DNA from: Chimonanthus salicifolius
Lineage: Eukaryota > Streptophyta > Magnoliopsida > Laurales > Calycanthaceae
NCBI GenBank assembly: GCA_013350335.1
Contig: CM023541.1
Span: 64,538,413-64,602,412, forward strand
Direction of reading: 5' to 3'
DNA: 64,000 bases
Part shown: piece after piece, positions 22,601 through 33,000 of the stretch
Layout of the letters: each line of letters starts with the position of its first letter
Numbering within the stretch: position 1 is the first letter of the stretch
Position numbers and translations under genes: made by a program
The notes under the pieces: model-generated
Databases searched by the model: none
What the model was told of the DNA's origin: nothing
Seen by the model: the letters and a program-made list of their open reading frames with translations, nothing else

Positions 22601-24569
22601 CTAAATGGGGTAGTGATGGGCCTATTAGAATGATCTTTCCTTTATATGTGGTCCACCAAAAATCGACTTGATCGGATTGATCAAACTGTATTTTTTAAGG
22701 CCATAAAGTTAGGGATTAAAAACTATTTAAAATGATCAAAATTTGAGACCTTCAAAAAATAGTTTGATCATTCTGATCAAGGTAATTTTTGTTGGGCCAT
22801 GTATTGAAAGAAAGACTATTCAAACGGACCTATCACGATCCCATTAATGGACTCCTCGCCTAGGTGTGTACAGTAATACCATGCAACCCAGTGCGCGGGT
22901 GATCATTTTATATCTTGTAGAAAGTCCCATTGCCGACAATTCAATCCATGACCTTTTTCTAATATAAACTTTGCTTAATCTAATACTTTTCACATGGAAC
23001 ATCAATCTTATTTACCTGGAAGCTTTACTGTACTGAAAGTTTCATATGGGCATTCTATCTACCAAGTGCCTGCTCTAAATGATATGCTTCTCTTCAGTGC
23101 TACGATAAATATTTACAGCAGAATCTTCGAAAAGCTGCAAAACTGCGTGGGCACTCATTCTGGGCCAGGGGACCTGATAATGCTGGTCAATATAATTCAC
23201 AGCCACATGAGACAGGATTCTTCTGTGATCGGGGTGATTATGACAGCTATTATGGGCGATTTTTTCTTCATTGGTATGCACAGACTCTAATAGACCATGC
23301 TGATAATGTATTATCTCTTGCAAGCCTTGCATTTGACGAGACGCAGATTACTGTAAAGGTATGGTTGGAGAGACTGCCATTTGAACTGGAAAAATATTGT
23401 CTATTTGTTGGTTTTCTGATGTGCAAATTGTAATATGAAGGCACACTTAAATTGGATCAGTATTTGGTCTACCATATGAGTACTTGTTTTGATAAAATAA
23501 AAAAGATTGTTGCCTTTCCAAAAAATGGACTGCAATATAGCATAGTTCATTTGTGAGGCCTTAAATGCAGACATGGGTGCAATCTGGTTTATTGATTGGG
23601 CTTGAAACTTGGGAGAATGCATGAACTCTATGATAGCCGCATCATCAAACCTAGGCTCAGGCCTACTTCCTGTACTCTGTGGTACTGAAATCCAACTCTA
23701 TTGTACAGGCTCTAAATTAAGTTGAAGATTGGAGACAGCATGTCTCGTTGAAGCCTTAGATGAAATGCTTGAAGGATGGTCAATTTTCATCTGTTTTGTA
23801 CTGTAATTTTTGTGCCGTTTGATATTTCAAAAAAAAGGTGTCGTTTGTGGCCACTATGGCCCATTTCTAGCCCTAGATGAACAGCTGAGTGTCACTTGTT
23901 TGACCTGTAATTTGTCTGCCACTTTTCAAGTACATTGTATATTTTGTGGAGATGCAAGCATTGCAATAAATTACACATCGATATTCCTACAGATCCCAGC
24001 TGTTCATTGGTGGTACAAGACATCTAGCCATGCAGCAGAGCTCACAGCAGGATACTACAATCCTACCAATCAGGATGGCTATTCATCGGTATTCAGCATG
24101 CTTCAGAAACATTCAGCGACTATGAAGTTTCTTTATTCAGGAGTTCATGCATATACTGAGGAAAATGATGAAGCAATGGCTGATTCAGAAGCCTTGAGTT
24201 GGCAGGTGACAGCCATCCTTGCCTTCCTTTCAGTTTCTTCAGTTGGACCATGACGTGATTTTTCTCTCCATGCTAATCCCATTTTGGTTTAAATTGACTT
24301 GTCCACTCTAGGTTCTGAATTCTGCTTGGGATCATGGGTTGTTTGTAGCTGGTCAGAATGTCCTTCCATGCTATGATAGAGATGGCTACACTAGGATTGT
24401 GGAGACTGCTAAGCCAAGAAACAATCCTGATCGTCGCCATCTGTCATTCTTCGTGTACCAACAGCCATCTGGATTGCTGCAGAGAGAAATGACCGTGGAA
24501 TTTGATTATTTTATCAAATGCATGCACGGTAAGCTCTCCCAAGTCACAATTGGTGAGCCTACTGTGTAG
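1664..24569 (+). CDS. BAM8: BZR1-type beta-amylase 8 (nine exons, one frameshift)
   Basis: Exons: 1664-2038, 9254-9478, 12141-12221, 12479-12682, 12932-13126, 15757-15922, 23098-23358, 23993-24205, 24312-24569. All junctions are phase 0, giving about 658 residues. Residues 50-118 are the BZR1 DNA-binding region ([21 protein letters not shown], then [20 protein letters not shown]). The rest is a glycoside hydrolase family 14 fold with [21 protein letters not shown] and HWWYK blocks. The first catalytic Glu (GELKYPS) is kept. The second (VEL/LEM in active enzymes) aligns with Gly in FLYSGV, as in BAM8-like members. BZR1-BAM proteins are known as nuclear transcriptional regulators, so a regulatory rather than starch-degrading role is likely. 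The start at 1664 was chosen because [16 protein letters not shown] resembles the family N-terminus, although the frame is open back to an ATG at 1430. Exon 6 carries one extra base. Intron 2 has a GC donor. Confidence 0.93.
2039..5843. other. BAM8 intron 1, proximal part
   Basis: Non-coding intron sequence. A T-rich stretch followed by AATTTATAAAAGAAAGGAG near 2655-2700 resembles the reverse complement of an L1 3' end. A purine-rich tract covers about 3480-3870. No element boundary with target duplication was found here, and no exon fits the BAM8 protein. Confidence 0.45.
5860..7241 (-). mobile_element. Retroposed insertion with poly(A) tail and 16-bp target duplication
   Basis: TTTTTGTGTATCTTTT occurs exactly at 5844-5859 and 7242-7257. 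Just inside the left copy is a poly(T) run (5860-5868), followed by a tail like the local L1 3' ends, so the insert lies on the minus strand and was made by target-primed reverse transcription. The body (about 6050-7240) is more GC-rich than the surrounding intron and has long open stretches on the minus strand (for example 7205-6762, 147 residues), but I recognise no L1 protein domain. It is either a strongly 5'-rearranged L1 or a reverse-transcribed host mRNA. Confidence 0.8.
7258..8430. other. BAM8 intron 1, middle: simple repeats and purine-rich tracts
   Basis: A (CT)n run lies at 7337-7359. About 7390-7480 resembles the reverse complement of an RTE-type LINE 3' end (CATCATTATCATT, then GGGGTTGATCTTATGAGTTC), matching a clearer copy at 43600. 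A very A-rich stretch follows to 8060 and a GA-rich stretch covers 8100-8420. No gene is supported. Confidence 0.4.
8430..8755 (+). mobile_element. L1 LINE 3' end (RNase H tail)
   Basis: The plus-strand frame at about 8452-8553 reads [17 protein letters not shown] and then [12 protein letters not shown] before a stop. This is the C-terminal end of the RNase H-like domain of plant L1 ORF2 (usual form REANQVADxLAKxGV). The 3' region ends TTTTTTAATAAAATTCTT, then GTTACTGCTAAGGAAAAAAG, a tail shared with other L1 ends in this window. Strongly 5'-truncated; it lies in BAM8 intron 1. Confidence 0.7.
9640..11575 (+). mobile_element. Ty1-copia remnant in BAM8 intron 2
   Basis: Reading 5' to 3': an LTR-like stretch with a TATTTATA box and an R-like region near 9755-9815; a gag start near 10650 with a degenerate zinc knuckle ([12 protein letters not shown]); the protease block [13 protein letters not shown] near residue 45 of the ORF at 10831-11184, where the catalytic DSG is changed to DSR; then a pre-integrase zinc finger ([22 protein letters not shown]) and an integrase start (LIHSDVW) interrupted by stops. 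Reverse transcriptase and 3' LTR are absent. It is a dead, truncated copy in the sense orientation of BAM8. Confidence 0.85.
11576..12140. other. BAM8 intron 2, distal part
   Basis: Unique-looking intron sequence up to the TTCATTGCAG acceptor before exon 3. No repeat terminus is seen. Confidence 0.4.
13775..14530 (-). mobile_element. L1 LINE 3' fragment (zf-RVT region)
   Basis: The minus strand encodes, with interruptions, the zinc-binding C-terminal block of plant L1 ORF2 ([16 protein letters not shown] near 14335-14288, preceded by [11 protein letters not shown]), then NGRENRRI. The 3' end at the left (CTTTTATCAACAAAATTGTTACCACTAAAAG on the minus strand, 13780-13810) matches the other L1 tails here. 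It lies in BAM8 intron 5, antisense to the gene. Confidence 0.7.
14810..15011 (+). repeat. tRNA-derived SINE (second family)
   Basis: An A-box-like TAGCTCAATTGGTAGGCAC at 14832 and a B-box-like AGTTTGAGTTCC at 14874 are spaced as in an internal RNA polymerase III promoter, with a potential stem TTTGG/CCAAA between them. A non-tRNA body follows and ends in an A-rich tail AATGAAAATAAAAA. GAAAATAAA flanks it at 14801 and 15003 and could be an imperfect target duplication. It differs from the SINE family at 28187 and 55074. Confidence 0.6.
15805..15808 (+). other. BAM8: One-base insertion (T3 to T4) in BAM8 exon 6
   Basis: Exon 6 (15757-15922) is 166 nt between two phase-0 junctions, one more than a multiple of three. 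Upstream codons read FRAEFDDLF. Downstream [17 protein letters not shown] is in the +1 frame. Removing one T from TTATTTTCAG restores L-F-Q-E-G. The site is a T homopolymer, so an assembly error is possible. Confidence 0.85.
16440..18440 (-). mobile_element. L1 LINE ORF2 fragment (reverse transcriptase to zf-RVT)
   Basis: The minus strand carries ordered ORF2 blocks broken by frameshifts: [19 protein letters not shown] and [18 protein letters not shown] (18120-17940); [16 protein letters not shown] (about 17500-17450); the catalytic FADD motif (17344-17333); [15 protein letters not shown] (about 17160-17110); RFLWGD with KVHLVAWEE (about 16920-16860); and [11 protein letters not shown] (about 16600-16560). 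The canonical PGPDGF is altered to LRLDGF. The endonuclease and 3' end are missing. Inserted antisense in BAM8 intron 6. Confidence 0.9.
19144..21297. mobile_element. Solo LTR, copia-like (TGTTAGG...CCTAACA), itself interrupted
   Basis: It starts TGTTAGG at 19144 and ends CCTAACA at 21297, forming 7-bp inverted termini. It is flanked by the exact 5-bp duplication GTTAC at 19139-19143 and 21298-21302. The block GATTTACGTGGTTCAG near 19220 is typical of plant copia LTRs. The net length is about 1.02 kb once the inner LTR (20020-21146) and one 5-bp repeat are removed. There is no internal domain, so it is a solo LTR left by unequal recombination. Confidence 0.88.
20020..21146 (-). mobile_element. 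Solo LTR of the TGATGCGGAG family (copy A)
   Basis: On the minus strand it runs from TGATGCGGAGCAT (21146) to TTGCGTCA (20020). It is flanked by the exact duplication ATTTC at 20015-20019 and 21147-21151. It shares its start, a poly-pyrimidine tract and its tail (GCATGATTGTGTGTGG, AGGGAACCACATTAGG) with copies at 34022 and 37447. Length 1127 bp. It sits inside the copia-like solo LTR and is therefore the youngest layer of this nest. Confidence 0.9.
22262..22440 (-). mobile_element. Possible L1 3' end
   Basis: The minus strand reads TTTAATGATATTTCTTTGTTACTGCTAAAAGAAAAAAG-like sequence, the same tail as the L1 at 8430-8755. A (CT)n run at 22214-22234 adjoins it. No ORF2 domain is visible, so this rests on the tail alone. 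Confidence 0.4.
22540..22908. mobile_element. Foldback MITE (long hairpin)
   Basis: The outer arms pair over about 60 bp: AATGATCACTCATGCACTGG at 22541 against the complement of 22851-22908 (AATGATCACCCGCGCACTGG). The inner parts also pair: CTTGATCGGATTGATCAAAC (about 22665) against the complement of GTTTGATCATTCTGATCAAG (about 22765-22785). Nearly the whole 369 bp can fold into one hairpin. No ORF. The target duplication is unclear, because the palindrome TGATCA occurs at both edges. It lies in BAM8 intron 6. Confidence 0.85.
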
Positions 24570-27058
24570 TTTTGGTTGAAGAATGATATAAGTTGATTGC
24601 GACTTGAGGCATGCATGCACCTTTTGCCCAAAAGGTGCATGATGGAAGCTGCATCTTTTGGATGATCTTTATGCTTTGAGACTGGCACCTCTTCTTCAGA
24701 TTGTAGTGTTTGATGGTAAATTGGTAAGGATTACTTGGAATTTGTTTGTAGGAATGCATTTTTATTTCATCGCACCTTGCTTTTTTTGGGGGAAGCTCTT
24801 TGTAACTATCCCTCTCAGGGGAAGTTGCAGCTGATCTGTAGCCCTAGTTTGCATGGTGTATCATTTGTTGATTTTTATTGGCCGTCGAAGAAAGCATGCA
24901 TGGGATGTATTGGAGTCTTTGTGCCATTCTGGTAGATTGATTACTAGTTACCAGACGCAATCATTGGTTGAGTTGCGCCATTCATTCTCAGATGATGCCT
25001 GATGGTGATTGCCTTGTTGTTTTGTTATGTTCATTGTTTGATCTGTGATTTAATTGCACTCTAGAGGAAACATGGTTACTGGTTAATACCAACTAAAGTC
25101 TTGAGCAAGGTGTTTTGCTGAAAATGTATCGAATCAAAAGAAATCAGTCAAGCAATAATAAAATAAATTAAAAAGAATTCTGGATGACTTGGTCGCTTTG
25201 GAGTGAACTATTGTATTTCTTTGATTAGCAAAAATCCTGGGGAAACCACGACCACATCCACGATGATGAGGTTCACTGGCCCAACTGTGGAATCCAAATC
25301 AATTACTCATTTAAAGTTGCAGGTATAATGGTTTCATTTCGTCTACCATTCGTTCGCAGTATTTGGTGGTCAGAATTGGTCGATCAAGTGCTCTATTTTT
25401 TTGGCATGCCTAATGTACAGCGTTTGTTTATATTTATTTATGATAGGGCGTATGATTCTAGTTATCACACTTCCAGCACTGTATGTCCTCAGAATTGACT
25501 AATGTACTTGTACTACTTCCAACTTTCGATGTGCAAATGTGGAAATTGATATATATAGCGGAGTTCTATTAACAAGTAATTGACCTGAAATTCGCAATAT
25601 AGGAATCAGATTACTTCTGATGTACCCATAAATTAATTGCGACTTAAATTGATCACTTGTACCTAAATTTGGATTTTTGACCTTTTAAAAAAAATCCGTG
25701 GTCTATGCAAATCAATGTTTCAAGACCCTTCCAAATGGCATGTTCAGCCTTGATATTCAATTAGATGTACTTTTACCATCTTTGAAATCTTGTCAAAATT
25801 AAAAGTGAAAAAAATCCTCTATGACAGGATTAGGGCGGTTGACCATGAATAACTTGTAATATCCATAATTGTCAAAACAAGATAATTTTTTTATGAAAAT
25901 GTGATCATTAATTTTTTTTGCCTTGTGTTTTGTATTTGACATTTTAAATTATATAGTTGTTTATATATTATTATATTTATTAATTTATTAATTGATTGAT
26001 TAATATTATTTATAATATCTTGTTAATGTCACAAGCTTGAATTGAGCCTTCCAGCCTAACCTCTCAAGATAGTTTAATATATGGATCAGTTCTAAAAAAG
26101 GTGCAAAATCGAATGCACATGGCAACTGATAGATATTGTGTTGGATTAATCAAACTATGATTGTAAATGTATGCAAATCCAAAGACTAATAAAATGTAAA
26201 AAAAAAAATAACTTAAAAAGACAATTAATCAAATCAATGACTTAGTGAACCAATTTCAAGCTTGGACCTTAAAATCATCCTCAGTCGATGGGTCACATAC
26301 AGGCAGCTCATAAATGCTGCAACTTCAAAAGTATGGTCTTGGCTAAAAGGAGGCATCATCACACTATTTATCGTCACCTCCACCTATGCCATATGAATTG
26401 AGTCCATACCAATGAATTCATGCCAAAGACAAGTTAAACTTTGGAAATTTAACTGAATTGATTTTTGCCAAAGACCGATACTCAATCTTCAATAAAACAT
26501 GAGTTTGTCAACCCACTCAAATTAAATATTTCATCGGCTTCATCCCTCAATATTTTGAAAGAACTCATCCACATGGTCTCATGTTAGCCCTATACTACCA
26601 CATAGGGATGCACACAGGTGGCCACTGCATTGAAGGTCACAGATGAACAAGTCATGCACAGATGTGGGTGGAGTGCAGTGTCTGACTAAAATTTTGTCTA
26701 GAGATAATTTGGAATTTAATATAGCTTTATGCCTAAACCACCGGTTTTACTTATCTATCAATTGCACAATTCAACTTCTACATGGCATTGAACTGAAATG
26801 CGCCAAACAAAACTTCAGTCAATACAGTGTGTAAATAAATGCTCAGTGAATCCAGACCCCATAATGCCGCAACATTCTCTTCACTTGAAGGAAATCCTCA
26901 CTATTGAGCGGCGTTCACATGCTTTCTCAATAGACAACAAAAATGTTTGTGGCAAAATTCTCATGTTTTCTCTTCTATGCAGTCCTGACGGGGCAACCTT
27001 ATCTTCCCCAGTTTCAATACCATCCATGTGACTTTTGTACCTGTCTTCATAAAACAAG
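24570..27058. other. Intergenic region between convergent BAM8 and ALKBH8
   Basis: Holds the 3' UTRs of both genes and AT-rich spacer, with strongly AT-rich patches at about 25850-26040 and 26190-26220. No further exon, RNA gene or transposon terminus is recognised. The short open frames show no family resemblance. Confidence 0.45.
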
Positions 27059-30000
27059 CTAGGCTTCAGTACTAAAAGAATTTTCAAAGGAATGGAATGA
27101 TGTCATTTCTCTAGCACGCTCCATCTGAGAATCACAGTACTGTGGAAACTCGCAGCAACACGGTGCCCTTCTGACCTGGTGGAAAATGCAACATCCAATT
27201 TAAGATATCATACAAGTAACAATATATATATATATATAAAGTGATGCAAGCTCGACAACTGGGATGTAGCAGCCACACAAACTATGGTATTGGCTACACC
27301 TTGCGAAATGTGAAGGACACCCTCCTCGAACCTCTTCTGACAGCATGCCCCCCTACCACATCAATCTGTCAGAAAATTTGTCATCAGCATACTTGCATGA
27401 ATTTAAACCCAAGGGTTCCTCAATAAGAAGAGCTCCCAACCAAATATTGGGACACTGTCCAGTTCTTCACTATTAAGCTGCATAGTGGACATGGATAGGA
27501 TGAGTCTGCATGTACAAAATTCTGTGGTCCTCTGTTTTGTTACTGAAATTTCCATGTGGGCCGGATCAACCCTCCTATGGGATTCTCATGAGTGGTTGGT
27601 TTATGGGCCCTTTCAAGAGCTGAGGAATTTTTTTGGAAATGATCCTCGCTTCTTGAAAAGTTGGGAACAGAGAAATAAGAGATTTTGAAGGCTTATGACA
27701 TGATTTGACTGAATCACACAAGACTCTTATTTGGGATTTGTTGCATCAGACTTTGGATCGAGACAGGATTGGTTCAGCTAATCCAGGATTGAGCATGTTC
27801 TATCTAGCTTGGGTGTAAAATGCTTGGACCTTGTCTAAGATTTGCTTCAGTTGTCAGAGATAGGTGGGCCATTCATTGATTGTACATAGGTCCACTGCCT
27901 TAGCTGATCCTGTAGGTTTCTATCGATTCCCTTTCACTCATTGTGCTTCATTGTAACATTGAGGTTCCAGTCACCAACATAGTTATACAGGAGAGAAAAA
28001 ACCAGGAATGACTTGCCCCAACTCATTTCAACTTGATTGGATGGCGAGTTGAGTTGGCAAGTTATACTGAGTTTTTCATGTTGAAAACTCACCCTAGTTA
28101 CTCAACTCCAACTAACTTCTAAATCAATCCCAAGGTTTTGAGTTTCTCATCTAACTCGTCTTCTTCTTTGAAAAGGAAACATATTTTAACCCAATGTTGA
28201 GTAGCTCAACTGGTTACTTCTTGCCTTAAGAAGCGAGAGGTCGCTAGTTCGAGTCCTAGTGGCGTAAATTGGGGGCGTCCTGTGTGGGTGTGAGGCACTC
28301 TCCTAAGGGGTTTAGGGGGACCCTTGCCTCGTGGTTCCCCTCAATTTAAAAAAAAAAAAAAAACATATTTCATTACATAAGAGAAAAATACAAGAGCAGA
28401 GTATCCAAGATAAATTCAAAACAACCTGCAAAATAGATATGAAGAAAGAATGATCCAATCCAAAGAGAACTCCACAAGGAACTTTGATCTCATGATGCCA
28501 TACTTGCTAGGAAATTGCTCCCCCATTAGCTGATCACTAAACATGAATAAGAGAGATCCATTTCTTGCCGCATATTCACTAGTTCCTTAAACAATAGTAG
28601 AAGCTTCCGTGGAGGCTTCTTCCCTAGTGCCTAACCAGATGGCATTTGTTGGATCTCCTTCCATGAAAATCTTTCCATGGAAGTGTCTCTTGAAGATTCT
28701 TTGCGCTTCCATTATGGCCCAGAACTCTATCTCATTCGAATCAATTACCCCTATGGATATTGAAAAGAAAGCTAGCACTTGACCCTCCAATTCATTAGAG
28801 TTTCACCTATCCCTGTCGACCCAAGAATACAGCTCCATCGATATTGAACTTCAAATCCATGGTTTGACTTTTTTCACCATTCCTTGACCTTTTCCACCCT
28901 CGACTGGTCTCCTAGCACTGCCTTGTCAATTTCTAAATGCAACAAGCCAAAGGACTCCTTGTTCTTCACCCAATAAATGATCCTTATCTTAGCCATTCCT
29001 TGACCTTTTCCACCCTCGACTGGTCTCCTAGGACTGCCCTCAATTTCTAAATGCAACAAGCCGAAGGACTCCTTGTTTTTCACCCAATAAATGATCCTTA
29101 TCTTAGCCAATTCAAAGGACTCTTAAGCAGACGATTCTTTGTGGTTCGAAGAACATGTTGTTTCATTGTTTTGAAACTATCTAAAATATTATTGCAGGAA
29201 TATCCATCTATAAAGATCTCCCCTTGTCCCTAAAAAGACATCTGACGAGGACATAACAGAACGCTATTGAAGAAAGATGCATCAAAATTTAGATTTTTCC
29301 TCAACATGGTTGGATGATGATTTTGTGCATATTTTTAATATATTAGATCATGGATAGAGACAGATCTAGACATGGATAGCCCAAATTATACGTTGATCAA
29401 GCAGGGATTTGAAGATTTGGCTCGATCAATCCATTTACATCATCTGAGTCACTCATTTATGTATTGGACCGATATGACCGTTAATCCAGCACCATTAGGA
29501 CATTTGTTTTTATTATCTTTTATTAGTGTCATATTGTTTTAGGTTTATATAGTTCCAAGATTATTATGGACTTGTATTCATTTTTGTGATTTTAGATTGT
29601 CCACATTTGTGCCTTAAGTCACATGTGTCTAGAGTTTTAAGAGAGTCTCCTTTTTTTTTTTTTTAAATAACCTTGTAGAGACACTTTCATCAATGAATGA
29701 AGAAATTCAAGTTTCTCCTATCTGCAGATCTAGTGTGACTCCTTCTGCCTCTTTGGTGTGATTACATTAAAATCACCATCCACACACCACATGGAAGGAC
29801 GCCAACTTTGAATATTATCCAATTCCACCCAAAATTCATCTCGATCCCTTTCCACCATTAGGACCATAAACATTTGTAAAGCCGTTTCTACTAGAGTCTT
29901 TGCTAAGTGTGCATCATGGGCCTCGTCTCTCATGGAATTCAGGAATCTCTCCATGACTGACATTTTGCGTTATTGGAAAGAATGTGTTGATTTAGCTTAG

Positions 30001-33000
30001 ATATTTTCTTAGTGCTTTTATGGTTGTTGTTCCTGTTTTTTGGGTTTGTTGTTCCGTTGTATTGTCTTTTTTTTTTTTTTGGCACCTCTGGTGCCCTTTT
30101 TCTTCTAATATATTAAATTATTAATCATTAAAAAAAAAAAACATTTGTAAAGCCTACCTCCACCCCCTCGTTCACAAGGCGGCCCGTAACTCTTCTTACA
30201 GCAGCTCGGAAGAAAGACTGATTCCACAACATCAACAGCCCTCCCAACATTCCTTCCGACGGTTTATCGAAGCTCTCACAGTCTTGTTATCCACATAAAT
30301 CCCTAAGTAAAGTTGTTGAAATTTCTTCCTTCTTGGTTTCTTGCAAGAGCAAAATATCAACCTCGTTTTTTTCTAACGAAGCCCCTGATTGAACCTCACT
30401 TCTCCCAGAGTCCTAGACCCCTTAGATTCCATGAGAGAACTTTCATTGAGAAATTCGATGTCCCGCTGTTCTCTTTCCCTGCCTTCTCTGTCTTCTGTAA
30501 TACACTTTGAAAAGGGACTTTCTGCCCAATAAATTCACAGTTGTTCATTCCCTCTAGACAATCTTGAGGAAAAAGAGGAGGATTTGTCTCTAAGATCAGC
30601 CCATTTAAGCTCATTTACAATATGGTTTTCATCACTAATTTTGCCTATGGCTTTGCCTTCTTTTTATTTTTTGAAAAATAACTTCATTAATCAAGAAAAG
30701 AAAGAAAAAAGAGCAAGCACAGACCACAAGCAACCCAAAAGGAAGAAAACATACTCCCAAAATTACATCAAGATATTCACAATCTCCGAAGAAAGCGAAA
30801 CACCTTGACAAGCCAACTCATCAGCCTCTGAATTGGTCGAGCAAGGGGCCCAAGACACTGAATGCCCAAAAGACAACATGCAATGACAAATCCTATCAAT
30901 CTTATCAAGATAGCACCAATGGCGCAAAGAGACCCACAGCCCAACTGACAACGATCTTAGAATCATCTTCTAAGATACTCCCAACAGCTCCTAACTCTTT
31001 CAACGCCAACAAACATCTCCACAAAGCATGTAACTCCACATCCAATATAGACCCATTATGAAGAGGAACTGCAAAAGATAGAACAACTATACCTTTAAAA
31101 AAAAAAGATAGCAAAACCTATTTTTAAAATTTTTGTACCGTCTCCCTCTGAATATCCTTTCCGTTTCAGCATCTATGATGGACCAACACCGTTGTCCTCC
31201 TGCCCAGTGTATGTTCTTGTTTTGAAGGACTTCATCCTGGAAGAGACGTTGCAGAGAGTCCCCTTAATCAAAACTCATTCAGTCTTCTATTTCCCCTCTC
31301 AACTTTTCTCTGTTTGGAGCTCTCCTGCATTCATTATCACCGTCTGCTGCTGACGAGAGGGATTTTAGAGTCATAGTAAGATTATCTGCTTCCGCTCGAT
31401 ACTGTGTCATCACTTGCTTGGCTCATCCGCCTGCAAAGAGCAAAGCCTTGGAAGAGCTGTGAGAGTGGTGTGTTGTTCGGAGAGCTATGCTAGAAGAACT
31501 CGGTGGAAATTAAAAAACTAGAACATGGTTTCCAGATCCAACAGATCAATGACCAGAGAGTTGAAGCTTGTTGCCTGGACCAGCTTCTACAAGAATTTCT
31601 CCTTTTGTGTTGAGTCGTTCTGGCCTAAATCACCAATCAGGGGAAGAGGGCTCATATAAAGCTTCTGGCTGGATCGAGAACAGGGGCTCGACGATCAATA
31701 ACTAGACCTGGGCCAGATTCTGCGATGAACTGGGCCGAGAAAGGCCATGCCCCATACCCGGGTGATCGGTCCAAGACCCAATTACCCACTGCAGACCTAA
31801 AGATCTCTTTTGCACGCACAGAGCGTGCGAGGACTTCTCCTCCTTATTAAGCATTTGAATCAACAACTCCCATTGGCCATTGCATCAGTCCCACACACCT
31901 CCCTCCCTATTCGTCCACAGTAGCCGGTGATCTGGTGCCTGGGAAGATGAAGAACCCTTCTTAGGAATCGATTCACCTGCATGGCCGCCACGTGTCCCAA
32001 CTCTCAAAGGTCAAGTGTGGTTTGGTTTTAGTTTCCTCCATTCCGACGAAACTTTGAAGTTTTCCAGTTGAGTTTCCAGCTAGAATTGATAGCTCGAAGT
32101 TTCCTCAACCTCCCTCGGGGCGATAGCATGGATTTTTCCATTTAAATTGAGGCGAACCAACTCCTGCAACCTTTCTTGGACTCCAATCTGGAGCAGAAGG
32201 GTAAGTGAGGAGCAATCCTCCCTGCTCAAGTTCGATTCCTCAATTTTCAAAGTTTCCCAAAATGCCTCCCTAAGGCCCCAATGATGTCTTCCGTCCATCC
32301 CTTTTAGGGGGAAACCATACAATTTTACCCACGCCATCCTTTTATGAAGAAACAACTTCAGTGTCCATCTTCTCAAGATTTGAAGTTGCCCTAGCTTCAG
32401 AGAGGCCCCAAGGAGTAGTTGGACTTCCGTTTCCGACAATAAGACAATCAAGAAATAGCCTTCCCCAATCCGACTAATCAAAGGATTGGGGAAGCCATTC
32501 TGAAGTAGAAATTGCCTAATTTCTGATTGAGACAAACTCCCACTGATGAGACCACTCCTGCCTTGGAGAGCCAGTCCTCAATTTTGGTTTGATCTGTCGT
32601 CGGCATCATCTACTCAATTTCAGCCTCTTTCATTGTCAAGGAAACCGTCTCACCTTCAGAAGCATCCTCATTCACCACTGTAATGTTTTTGACCACCGAC
32701 AACTCCAAACAACCTGTTTTCCTTTTACCAATCCATCCCAGTTCATTCCTCCACTATCTTTCTGAACTCCAGTAGTTTTGAATTTCGCTAGGAAGGTGAC
32801 CCTGAGATTCTCGACTTGTTGGCTTCTTTTGAGTGGGGCTCCCCTCTTGAAGTGTGTTAAGACCATTGAGTTCTCGGATGGACCTCTCTGCGTCACCTCC
32901 CGAACACATTCTCACAAAAGCAAAAGTCTTAGCAGCGTTGTTTTTCTTCCTTGGCACAATAGTATCTAGCACTAGTCCACACCTCTTAAGGAGGGCATGT

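Noticed and set aside
28190..28262. A tRNA gene in ALKBH8 intron 4
   Set aside because: Flanking 10-bp target duplications and poly(A) show a SINE, and the tRNA-like fold is incomplete.
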